Source: Trichoderma breve
Taxonomy: Eukaryota; Ascomycota; Sordariomycetes; Hypocreales; Hypocreaceae
DNA: 64,000 bases
Reading direction: 5' to 3'
Assembly: GCF_028502605.1 (NCBI RefSeq)
Contig: NW_026611593.1
Coordinates: forward strand, 1,922,001 to 1,986,000
Part shown: positions 35,547 through 44,691 of the stretch, in pieces
How positions within the stretch are numbered: the stretch's first letter is position 1
How the letters are laid out: the number at the start of each line of letters is the position of its first letter
Translations under genes and position numbers: made by a program
The notes under the pieces: model-generated
Told to the model about the DNA's origin: nothing
The model's input: the letters and a program-made list of their open reading frames with translations, nothing else
The model's database searches: none

Positions 35547-35868
35547 AAAAGCGGCTTAATTTCAACCTCGAATGGCAACGCAGTCATAAAAGTCAAGCTG
35601 TACATTATACATCTCGTGTTTTTTTAGCATCAAGGTTAAGTCGTGTACATTGTACGTCAACAGGTTACATCGGTCACCTACCTATGTATAGTTTGTCTTA
35701 CTGCTTCACTGCATCGTATTGCTTATTGTATCCTCCGGAAATAGGCCGATGTTCCGAACTCGAAATAGGATTCCGAAGTAACGAGTAGCGGTGTAGTATG
35801 TTTGTCCGGTCGTCCAGTAATGCTATTATATTTACAATAGTTATGATAATATACTAAATTGACAAACT

Positions 35869-35874
35869 TATAAA
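35869..35874 (+). promoter_or_regulatory. TATA box (TATAAA) of the cysteine-rich protein gene
   Basis: TATAAA lies 109 bases upstream of the ATG at 35978. It is followed by a CA-rich leader of the kind seen on strongly expressed fungal genes. Confidence 0.5.
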
Positions 35875-35977
35875 TACTCTTCTTGATCCCCTTGAACATT
35901 ACAATTAAAAGACATCACCATCAACTATCAAAACAAACACTCTTCTCTTCAACTCCTACTACCGACGAACCGACAAC

Positions 35978-36254
35978 ATGAAGGTCTTTGCCTCTGTCCT
36001 TACTCTCACTGCCATCATGGCCACCACTGTTCTTGGACAACAGTGCCGCGACTGCAATGTATGAGTCTTGACTATTTTACTCAATTCTGCTTATTATAAC
36101 TGTATAATTAACCATTGTATAGGACTGCCCTGGTGATGAAGTCTGCTTCTTTGCTGCCAGCCCCGGAACTGGTGGTATTGGCGCATGTGTTGAGCCCAGC
36201 GACCCCGCTTGCTTCGCTGGAGAGGGATTCTGCGATACCGCTACCTGCGATTAA
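35978..36254 (+). CDS. Small secreted cysteine-rich protein, 70 aa
   Basis: Exon 1 is 35978-36058 and exon 2 is 36123-36254, with a 64-nt phase-0 intron (GTATGA to TATAG). Residues 1-20 (MKVFASVLTLTAIMATTVLG) form a clear signal peptide. The ~50-residue mature part has eight cysteines at positions 23, 26, 29, 35, 49, 57, 64 and 69, enough for four disulfides, and no tryptophan. The spacing is C-x2-C-x2-C-x5-C-x13-C-x7-C-x6-C-x4-C. This does not match the hydrophobin pattern (no CC pairs) nor a cerato-platanin. It is an apoplastic effector-like or antimicrobial-like peptide by general character only. It lies in an AT-rich, repeat-bearing stretch between accessory genes. Confidence 0.8.
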
Positions 36255-37200
36255 ACGGCATTATGGAATGAAGTTGGGATAATTTGCTTCCATTATTAAT
36301 GATTGCGTATGGAAACGTGACCTCTGGGCAAGCTGCAACTGGTCTCTGCTCTCTGTGTAAGGCAAAACAAAAACATGAATTTAGGTTTCTTATATAGTAG
36401 TATACAAGTACTAGTATAATTTCATGAAGCCTTAAATCTGAAACGTACAACACTGTAAAACCAAAGGTGTTATTTTACATAAGAACCCTCTTAAGATATA
36501 TTGATTCATGTATATCTTCTTCTTAGTATAAGTTAGCTCTACTGCTATTACTATTATATCCCACTCTATATTTAGTTTCCTTTTAATAATACTGTTGTAA
36601 AAGTGTCAGGAGCTAAACTCCTATTTAGACTCTAGAGAGAGCTTAGCCCGAGAGCTTCAAGTGGGGAAACATGTTGGCCGTACGTGCATTGCAGACAATA
36701 CGCCTGGCTTGATCTTGACCTTTAATATTATTCAGTGATCTTGGCGCAGCTCCATGATATTCTTATGTAGATGAATTACAGCAACACATAAATCAACGGC
36801 TTTCCCTTACATCCAGTTTCGATACCCTGATTCCACGCAATTGCTGAGGCGCTGGACAGCTACCCAGTAGGTACATGTACTCCCTAGTTCAGCGCAGCCC
36901 ACTATTACAGGGTAGTCTCAGCTACCTAATGTACCTAGGTACGTCAACATCCAACGGCGGCCCGATAAACATACCATCTTCACCACACTCATCATCTTCA
37001 TCCTACTGTGCCGGCTCATCAAACATCATGAACTCACTCAGCTGACACACGAAAATCCTTGCCAATCCATTTCCAATCAACATCCCACTTCACCGAGTTT
37101 AACAACACCACAATTCCAGCTCAATTGGGCCCCCATTCTCTCTCCCCACACAGAAACACACTCCATCAGCCTTGTGACGACGCAACGCAATACTAAGGAC
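36255..37200. other. Intergenic, 946 nt
   Basis: The first 400 bases are AT-rich. A dispersed-element copy at about 36810-36865 (TTACATCCAGTTTCG, then GCAATTGCTGAGGCGCTGGA) is followed by GTACCTAATGTACCTAGGTACG near 36925-36946, a palindromic motif. The last 200 bases form the promoter and leader of the phospholipase gene. Confidence 0.5.
36810..36946 (-). repeat. Dispersed element copy and TACCTAGGTA palindrome
   Basis: ACATCCAGTTTCGATACC, then CAATTGCTGAGGCGCTGGACAG, matches the reverse orientation of the element at 61008. The palindrome TACCTAGGTA follows within about 100 bases. Confidence 0.45.
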
Positions 37201-38883
37201 ATGGACGAACCTTCTTCAGCCTCGCAGGCCACCAGCCAGCCTGTCACGCAAATCCGGCTCCTCACCCTCAACTGCTGGGGCCTGCTCTTCATCTCTGATC
37301 TGCGCACTCCGCGCCTCGCTGAAATCGGCCGCCAGTTGGCCCTCCTCGACCCCCCGCCGGACATTGTCTGTCTTCAGGAATGCTGGACCCGGGACGACTA
37401 TCTCGCCATCTGCCGGGCTACCGCTGACATTCTCCCTTATGGCAAGTTTTACAACAGCGGTGCCTTTGGGGGTGGCCTTGCGCTTTTGAGTCGATGGCCG
37501 GTTGAGTCGAGCTCCATGTTTCGGTATCCGCTGAATGGACGGCCCACGGCGTTTTGGAGAGGCGATTGGTATGTCGGCAAGGGCGTGGCGTGTGCGAGTG
37601 TGAGGTTTGGGCCGGGGAAGAATGATGTAGTTGAGGTCTTCAACACTCATGTGAGTTCATTTCATTTCCATCTCCCCTCTTCATTCCTCACTCTTCACCA
37701 AAACTCATACGTCTATATGAGCTGTGTGTTGTGTGTAAACGAACTGTTTCAAGCAAGGGAAGAAGGAAAGAAGGGCTCTGCAATCCATGTATATCCTGCT
37801 CATCTCACTCACTTCTTCACACGAAATTCACCCTCAGCATCTTATTCTCCTACTAACCCGCCACAGACTCACGCTCCTTACGAGAGCCCACCAAATGACA
37901 CCTACCTCTGCCACCGCACAGCCCAAGCATGGGAAATCTCCAAGCTCCTCCGCGCCGCCTCCCTCTCAGGCCGCCTCGTCGTCGCTCTCGGCGACTTCAA
38001 CATGACGCCAAGATCGCTTTGCCATCGCATCATCACCGCCCGCAGTCCCCTCCGCGATACCTGGCGTGTTCTTCACCCCGACAGCTCTCTCGGCACCGCT
38101 GACGATCCCGTAGAGAAGGCTAGGGGACTTCCTGTACCCACTGCCGGCTTCAATCTCAAATTCAACGGGTCGACAAGCGACGGCCTCTACAACACCTGGC
38201 GCTGGTCCAAGAGCGCCCAGAAGAAATTAAAGACTGACCCTTGCCCCGTCGACCCAGACAGTCCAGATCCTCGCGGCAAACGCCTCGACTACGTCTTCGC
38301 CTCCACCGGCCCCTTCCAACCAGACGTTGCCAATCCCCAACAACCTCGAGGCTGGGTCGTCCATTCTGCATCAGTCGAAATGACCCAGCGTCACCCCGAA
38401 CTCAACGTCTCCCTATCCGACCATTTCGCAGCCCTAGCCACCCTCAAACTCCACGAAATCTCGCCTTCTTCCCCCATCCCCGAGTTAGACGCCCAGCTCC
38501 TCCCCCCAGCAGAATCCAACGACCCAGAAAGCGCCAGCCTAACCCTCTCCGACTACGATGAAATCCTCGCCATGACCCAAGAATACATGGCCCGCGAAGT
38601 CCGCCAGCGCTACTGGCGCGGCATCCACTTCTACGCCTCCGTCCTCGTCTGGATAGGCTGCCTCGTCGCCGTGTGGTTCAGCCCCCGCAACTTCGTCGCC
38701 TTCATCCTCATGCTCGTCGCGAGCTTGGGCCTCGCCACGGGAGTCGTGGACGGCCTTCTTGCCCTGCTATTCTTTTGGTCGGAGATTAGGGCCCTTAGGG
38801 AGTTTGAGTGGGAGATTCGTACGGCTAGGTCGCTTGCTTCGTCAGACGATACGGCTCAAACGCCAGCAGCAAAGGCTGGCTAA
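37201..38883 (+). CDS. ISC1: Neutral sphingomyelinase / inositol-phosphosphingolipid phospholipase C (ISC1-like), 488 aa
   Basis: This is a Mg2+-dependent phosphodiesterase of the exonuclease-endonuclease-phosphatase superfamily that releases ceramide from complex sphingolipids. Exons 37201-37650 and 37867-38883 give 488 residues. Motifs in order: LNCWGL (~23), the metal-binding Glu in LQECW (~58), GDFNM (~192), and SDHFA with the catalytic His (~334). Two C-terminal membrane helices at about residues 406-425 and 427-452 anchor it, as in yeast Isc1. The 216-nt intron is a multiple of three and stop-free, so the unspliced frame stays open. Splicing restores FNTH-THAPYE next to CHRTAQAWEI, the family sequence. 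The start chosen is the first true ATG (MDEPSSASQ). Confidence 0.92.
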   Translation: MDEPSSASQATSQPVTQIRLLTLNCWGLLFISDLRTPRLAEIGRQLALLDPPPDIVCLQECWTRDDYLAICRATADILPYGKFYNSGAFGGGLALLSRWPVESSSMFRYPLNGRPTAFWRGDWYVGKGVACASVRFGPGKNDVVEVFNTHVSSFHFHLPSSFLTLHQNSYVYMSCVLCVNELFQAREEGKKGSAIHVYPAHLTHFFTRNSPSASYSPTNPPQTHAPYESPPNDTYLCHRTAQAWEISKLLRAASLSGRLVVALGDFNMTPRSLCHRIITARSPLRDTWRVLHPDSSLGTADDPVEKARGLPVPTAGFNLKFNGSTSDGLYNTWRWSKSAQKKLKTDPCPVDPDSPDPRGKRLDYVFASTGPFQPDVANPQQPRGWVVHSASVEMTQRHPELNVSLSDHFAALATLKLHEISPSSPIPELDAQLLPPAESNDPESASLTLSDYDEILAMTQEYMAREVRQRYWRGIHFYASVLVWIGCLVAVWFSPRNFVAFILMLVASLGLATGVVDGLLALLFFWSEIRALREFEWEIRTARSLASSDDTAQTPAAKAG

Positions 38884-39281
38884 CGGTGATTTCTGCTACA
38901 CATCGGTATATTTCATGAACCATTTCCATGAATTAAATCGATAGCAGATAGTTGAAAAACTGGGCATCTATTACTCAAATAAATGATTGTAGTAGAAAAT
39001 AAACGGCATTACTTACATCCAGTTTTGGTCCTCAAACTCTATGCAGTTGCTGGGGCGTTGGATAGCCACCTTCGTGCTGAATATTGGCTTCCTTTATACA
39101 GCCTTCTCGAATGATAAAATAGCAAGCAAAATCATATAATCAATACCAGTTAATCATGCTGAATCCATTAATTCTGCTATGCAATTGTCCTATGTTTGTT
39201 TTATTCGCTGATCAAAACATCCCCTATCCACCCCGCCAAGTTCCGTTAGAGGATAGGAGCTTTAACTCATCAATCTGTCCT
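38884..39281. other. Convergent intergenic region, 398 nt, with dispersed element
   Basis: It lies between the 3' ends of the phospholipase and kinase genes. At 39012-39085 it carries TTACATCCAGTTTTGG, TGCAGTTGCTGGGGCGTTGG and ATAGCCACCTTCGTGCTGAA, the longest reverse-oriented copy of the dispersed element. No gene was seen. Confidence 0.55.
39012..39085 (-). repeat. Dispersed ATTCAGCAC element, reverse copy
   Basis: The reverse complement reads ATTCAGCACGAAGGTGGCTA, then TCCAACGCCCCAGCAACTGC. It aligns with 61008-61060 (ATTCAGCACCCCGAGTTAGC, then TATCCAGCAACCCAGCGATC). Confidence 0.55.
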
Positions 39282-42043
39282 TCAATATGCCTTCTTCCTC
39301 ACGCTATGCCATTCGTAACCCATAAAGGCGCTCTGCTTTCTTACCTCCATGGCAGTACCCTTCATGTTATCGTCTCGTAGAATAATGTCTCGTGGTCGCT
39401 TGGGTACTCTCCGCCCGTACTCCCTCATGAACCTTTTCAAAAGCTCCTTCTCTTCGTCCAGAAACGTACTCACCGAGTCAATCTCCAAGTCCCTGCTGCG
39501 GAGAGCCCCTGAATCATATGGGGCGTGAATCATCCGAATCGCCACGTTCTGTATGCTCGGTCTAAACTCTCGCAAAATAAACCGAACTTCTTCATCTGTT
39601 AGCCCAGGCTTTTCAGCCACCGACTCGATTCGATCATCAAGAGGTTCTGATTCATCAAAATAGTGAGTGTCTTCAAGGCTGTCAATATGAGGGACGAAGG
39701 GTGGCGCTGTGTTTTGAAGGGTATCCCACGGCACGCTTTTGAAGAACCGATGCGCCTTGATATCCTCGGCATCGTCGGGGAAAATGTATCTACCATACAT
39801 GCCGGTTGTTGCCGCTACTCCTGGTTGATGCTGATCAAGCATCTGGTATCGTTTGGAGCAGAGTCGTACTTCTTTGTCCTGAATCAGGCGGTAGATTAAG
39901 TCTTTGCATCTATCGCTGACGAGGGGTCTCATGGGAAAGCGAAATTTTTCTCTATGAGCCTTTGATAGCATTAGCACCTATATGAAAATAGTCATAGACA
40001 CACTTACCAAGATATTTTGCTTTGTAGGCTTTCTGCCTTCGTCTGAAAGAAAAGGCGTGTGGCCATAGAGACACTCGTACAGAATGATGCCGATGCTCTA
40101 CTAGTCACATCTACCGTCGTAGTAGGTCTGGAAGTTTTGTGCTTGAATCACCTCGGGGGCCATGTATTGACTTGTGCCCACGACAGAGTTGGCTCTCGTA
40201 CGATTGCTCCGCGTGTTCCTCCACCCCAGGATAGCAGCGAGATCGGGATCACTTCCTAGGTTCCGCTCGTCATGCCGCCCGAATTCAGCGGCCAGGGCTT
40301 GAGCTTTCTCGACCTGCGACTGAACGCTTTTGCAACCTTCCTGGTCTTTTTCATCGCCTTGAGCATCAAGGTTGAGTTTCCGAAGCAGTGCGTATCGATG
40401 GTAATTGTAATATGACGCGTCATGAGGCCACTTTCCATCAAACGCAAGCCCAAAATCGGAGATTTTAAGATGCCCCGAGCTAGAGATGAGAAAGTTGTCA
40501 GGCTTGATATCACGATGGATAAACCCAAGGCGATGGGTCTCTTCAACGGCCAGAATCATTTCAGCAATGTAGAAACATGCTACAGCCTCGTGCAGTATGT
40601 TCTCTCGAATCAGCAGCCCCAGAAAGTCGCCACCTGGCATGTACTCCATCACAAGATATAGATTTGACATGTCTTCGAAACTTGCAATCAGCGGGACCAC
40701 CCTGTGTGAAAAGATGACATGTTAGCTGGACAACACGTGTATAATGAGAGAAGTAGAAGGAAATAAAGAGTGTCATTACCAGGTGGATCCTTCGCAAGAA
40801 ACGAGAAAATCTCTCTCGGCGCGCAGATGACCTTCTTGGCTGCTTCGAAGCATATCGGACTTTCGTATGACTTTCATCGCATAGATTTGATTTGAGAAAT
40901 TATACGGTGAGGCTGATTTCTCACGTACTAGCCTGACAACTCCAAAGCTGCCTTTGCCCAATACCTTGAGCGGCTCATACTTGGACACAAAGGGGCTTAC
41001 GTTTTGTTGTTTAGCTTGGAGCGTGCATTTGGATTTCAACGCCCGTATGTCTCTCAGTCGACAGCTTTCCGAGTAAAAGAAGGTGCTGTAGTCAACGGCA
41101 CTATTTCCAGAGGCGAGATTGGAGCCATAAAGAAGACCTTCTTTGAATTGCCGCTCTGCAAATTCCTGGCATCTGATCAAGCGGCGCTGTGATTCACCGC
41201 AGAGCTCATTAAAGTGAGTCTCGAGATATATCTTGGCAGCAGCAGCTTTTTCCACTGTCAGAATGGTTGGCTTCGGTTTGTCCGTCGCCGTTTCTTCGAT
41301 GGTTCCCAGCCCTGCGCCTTCTGGGCTGGATCTGGTCCAGCGACTGCGACGACTCAATTTCCTCCTTGGGCTTCCTTTTGCTGAGGGTGAGCCAGAGATA
41401 CGAGAGTCGATTGATGTCTTCCCTGTCAGATTATCATCTGGGCTTGCCAGTCTACTGCTGTGAGTGGATGACCATATATCATCCTGCTCGCTCGAGTCAT
41501 CTGATTCGGTAACACTGGTGAGATCTTGGAACGATTGATGCTGCTGCAGAGAGGTGTCGGAAACCACAACAGTAGAGCTTGGTGAGATCTTGGCATCGTT
41601 TGATCGTATCTTTCTCATGAACCCCTTTGTCGCTGGTGGCTTTCTCGCTTTCCGTAGCACCGTAGCACCATTGCTCGAAACACCGACGGCGGGATTTTTC
41701 CCCTTGTTCAAGTTCAAGGATCTTAGTCCTTCGCTTAGAGACCAGTCAAGAAAAGCAGAACCTTGCGAGCCTGCCAATTATCAGCACTGTCCAATCTCTC
41801 AAGCTATAAATGCAGGATTGAACTACTATGGTCATTTCTCCCCTTGACTCCGATGGCCTTGCGAAATTTATCAGTCCACTGCTTCGAGTGTTTTCGATGA
41901 AGTCTCAAAAGGTCAGATCCTGCGAGACCTTCTCCTCCGCTAAATGGAGGCCGAAAAGAGGGAATATGAGATTCATTGGCTCCGTTGGGGGGAGGATCCA
42001 GTGCAGGATGATTCCGTCTTGCATCGTGATGCTGCGGCAGCAT
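39282..42043 (-). pseudogene. NDR/LATS-family AGC kinase interrupted by two adjacent TAG codons
   Basis: Four exons (41827-42043, 40780-41770, 40008-40701, 39282-39959) form one frame of 859 codons. An N-terminal Mob-binding-like helix region precedes a kinase domain with the glycine loop GKGSFG (344-349), Lys372 (YAMKVI), HRDIKPDN (Asp467), DFG (485-487) and APE (584-586). The C-terminus has FMGYEWHSVR. Where relatives have CDWWSIG, the frame reads CD-stop-stop-SIG (bases 40098-40103, TAGTAG on the coding strand). Both codons differ from TGG by one base. Everything downstream (GIILYECLYGHTPFLSDEG) stays conserved and in frame. No splice can remove the six bases. The product would stop at residue 602, losing the C-lobe after APE. 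Either this is a recent pseudogene, a readthrough case, or a sequence error. The last intron uses the acceptor at 39960 (TCAAAG), giving NIL-AHREKFRFP. Confidence 0.7.
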
Positions 42044-42560
42044 TCTGTGCCAGGAATATGGACGAAAACGGGCGACAGCCACAGGATCCGGCAGCTGAAC
42101 GGAAAGAAAGGGACAGGGTATGACGATAGAGATGATGATTTTTTTTAGTATTTTTCTTCGATAGTTGATAGTTATGAATGAATGAATGACCACGTCAAAA
42201 GTATGGAATCGACCTGGTGAACAAGTGGAGAGGGAGAGAAACAGAGCAGATGACGATATTGGGGAGAAGAAGAGAGGGTAAATAGGCATGACGTCGTTCA
42301 TCGAGCACTGCTTCCAGTTTTGGACACACCGCCCGATCACTCTTTTCCAAGCAGAGCGGCATTGAGGGAGTAGCTATCCAAACACCTTCAGGTGTGTTAT
42401 CCAACACTTTAACATTGATCCATGCCACATATGTCCAGTGCTGAGTTTAGTAGATATAGTGGGTGCTACTTCATCAACTTCTACAGCACACGCAGTGTTT
42501 ATATGAGAACAATATTTTCATTTCGTTTTATAGACGTCTAAAATCGCCCATTTCAAATCC
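42044..42560. other. Kinase gene upstream region
   Basis: This holds the promoter and leader of the minus-strand kinase gene. A TTCCAGTTTTGGACACACCG / GTAGCTATCC stretch at 42307-42382 resembles the dispersed element. No other feature was seen. Confidence 0.4.
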
Positions 42561-42887
42561 CTAAGCACCCAAATTTTTATCAACAGCGGCGACATTGTAC
42601 ATAGGAGAGACCAAAGGAGTGCTCGGCTTGTAACGCTGAAGCTCAAACAATTCCGGCTCCTCGCCTTTGAGAATCCCAAACCCCGATTTGTATGCCGCAC
42701 CCGAATGCCGCATGGCACTATATGCCATGGCAGAGCTGCAGGTCTTTGCATACAGCAGGACCTCAGACTCCTCGTCAGAGGTCAACATGTCAAAAGGAAA
42801 CAAGAAAAACAGAATGAACCATGCCCAGATTCCACGTCGTCCAGAGGGTAGGGGTAAAGAATTAGTACACGCAACCACGGAAGTCAT
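42561..42887 (-). CDS. Possible small membrane protein or truncated gene remnant, 108 aa
   Basis: This frame starts only 35 bases after the stop of the FKBP gene on the same strand, unusually close for this genome. It has one strong hydrophobic segment (WAWFILFFLFPFDML). A soluble tail with ordinary coding character follows (SAMAYSAMRHSGAAYK, then FELQRYKPSTPLVSPMYNV). The frame stays coding-like upstream of the ATG for six more codons (TWDWRW) until a TAA, hinting that a longer protein was truncated. I do not recognise it; the C-terminus of a membrane-associated oxidoreductase is one possibility. It may be a chance frame. Confidence 0.35.
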   Translation of the reverse strand: MTSVVACTNSLPLPSGRRGIWAWFILFFLFPFDMLTSDEESEVLLYAKTCSSAMAYSAMRHSGAAYKSGFGILKGEEPELFELQRYKPSTPLVSPMYNVAAVDKNLGA

Positions 42888-42922
42888 CCAACGCCAGTCC
42901 CAAGTTTACATTGACTTTTGAT

Positions 42923-44691
42923 TTATTTGATCTCGAGCAGCTTGACGTCAAAGGTCAGCTGGCTGTTGGCGGGAATGCCGGGGAGGCTCTTGGAGCCGTA
43001 GGCGAGGTGAGCAGGAATCGTCAGTCGGCGTTCACCGCCGATGGCCATGCCGACAATACCAACGTCCCAGCCCTTGATGACCTGGCCCTTGCCGATCTTG
43101 AAAGAAAAGGGCTTGCCCTTCTTGTTGGCTATAGTTCATCCAAAGTTAGTCACTGCGTAAACAAAGAGTCATGAGTTAAACTTACCATCGAATTGCTGTC
43201 CATTCTGGAGCTTGCCAATGTATCGGACGCCAACAGTGTCGCCATTCTTGACAGTGCGGCCCTTGCCAATGGTGCGGTCATCAACGGTGACGCCCTGGAC
43301 ATTCTTGACACCAAGAGACGCCTTGCCGGTCTGCTTAGCCTTCTCAGCGGTGGAGCCGGTAGGGCCTTGCTCCAGGTTCTTGGCGAACTGGACCTTCTTT
43401 GCGTCCTTCTTCTCCTCCTTCTCCTCAGCGGCCACAGCCTCACCCTTGTTGTTCTTGAGCTTCTTCTGCTGCTTCTTGGAGAGCTTGGAATCGGCAGCCT
43501 TGGAGATGAGCTCGTCAAGGCCCTCAACCTCAGCAGCAGCGCGCTTGTTCTTGCCCTTCTTGCTGTCTGTGGGAACCAGCTTGGGGACCTCCTCCTCATC
43601 GGAGTCGACCTCGGTAATGCGAGGATCCTCGAGATCGTCAAGATCATCGCTCTCCTCTTCGCTGTCCTCCTCACCCATGGCATATTCCAGCTCATCGGGG
43701 GACAGGTCGTAGTCATCCTCGCCATCCTGGTCCTCGTCATCCTCATCATCCATGATGTAGTTACCGGTCAGGTAAACGGTGTGTGTTCCGGAGACAACGA
43801 AGAAGACCTTCTCGCCTTGGTTGACAGTGATGTCAAGGGGCTGCTGGTAGTTCTAAATCGAGGTGTTAGTATATCGCATAGGTTTTGGACATGTGAGTCT
43901 TGCTCTGAAAGAAACTTTCAGAAAACTCTGATGGTGTAGTGAGGCTTACTCGCTCAGTGTCGAGGGTGCAGAGAACGAAGTTCTCGAGGTCACCTCCCTC
44001 GCTGTCGTCGTCCTCATCATCCTCTTCCTCCTCGTCATCTTCCTCTTCCTCCTCGATAGCCTTGCCCTTGCCCTTAGCATTGGCGTTGCTCTTCTTGCCC
44101 TTCTTAGACTTGGCACCGTTGATCTCGGCATCCTCCATCTCCTCATCCTCAGAGTCCTCACCGTTGGTGGCCTCGAGAAGCTTCTTGATGGCGGCAGCCT
44201 GCTTCTGCTTCTTAGCCTTGGCAGGGTCGCTGGGGCCACCATTGGCCTCCTCATCCTCGTCGTCAGAGTTGCCGAGAAGGGCGCTCATGTACTCCTCGTC
44301 GAGCTCATCATCCTCATCCTCGTCAAGGCCGGGGAAAGCGCGCTTGATCAAGCGCAGAGTAGAGCGAGGGACAGAAGGAGCGTTCTTGGAATCATCGAGC
44401 TCAGGCTCCTGAGTAGGATCCAAAGCGGCCATGGTGATGCGGAACTGCGACAAGGAGCGCGGATGGTTAGCATCAACCGCGCAAAAACCAATAGCTTCAT
44501 CCATCGGCAACCGTTGGAATCTAGGCCGAAAAGAAGGCAAAGTATGCTCGATCCGACTAGTCTCTAGATGAATGCCAACAGCAGTTGAGAGAGAAACAAC
44601 TTACAGAAGCAGGAAACTCCAAGTTGGCCGGGATCAGCACCTCTCCAGGCGGGACCTCGAGGCCATAGACGGGACCGGGAACAGCAGCCAT
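42923..44691 (-). CDS. FPR4: Nucleolar FK506-binding peptidyl-prolyl isomerase (Fpr3/Fpr4-type), 484 aa
   Basis: Exons 44605-44691, 43950-44444, 43186-43852 and 42923-43128 encode 484 residues. The N-terminal nucleoplasmin-like part ([55 protein letters not shown]) is interrupted by a ~140-residue acidic and KKGKK-rich insert. A second acidic tract and a basic region follow, then the C-terminal FKBP domain (about 380-484). That domain has [36 protein letters not shown] and [20 protein letters not shown], with the active-site residues of the family present. These proteins isomerise prolines, including in histone H3 tails, and act as nucleolar histone chaperones in yeast. The intron within the FKBP domain is phase 1. 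Start chosen to include [10 protein letters not shown]. Confidence 0.93.

Larger units (their letters stand above)
34619..35977. other. AT-rich intergenic region with relic repeat, 1.36 kb
   Basis: It is low in GC and gene-free. Bases 35430-35546 are a diverged copy of 53112-53228. The last 120 bases form the promoter of the cysteine-rich secreted protein, including TATAAA at 35869-35874. Confidence 0.5.

Noticed and set aside
39978..40007. 30-nt version of the last kinase intron (acceptor TATAG)
   Set aside because: Too short for a fungal intron and leaves VLMLSK inserted before AHREKFRFP; the acceptor at 39960 gives a 48-nt intron with an internal CTAAT branch site and the family sequence.
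43193..43939. Plus-strand Leu/Ala-rich 248-codon frame that looks like a membrane protein
   Set aside because: It is antisense to the Lys/Glu-rich exon of the nucleolar FKBP; apparent hydrophobicity is an artefact of complementing AAG/GAG codons.
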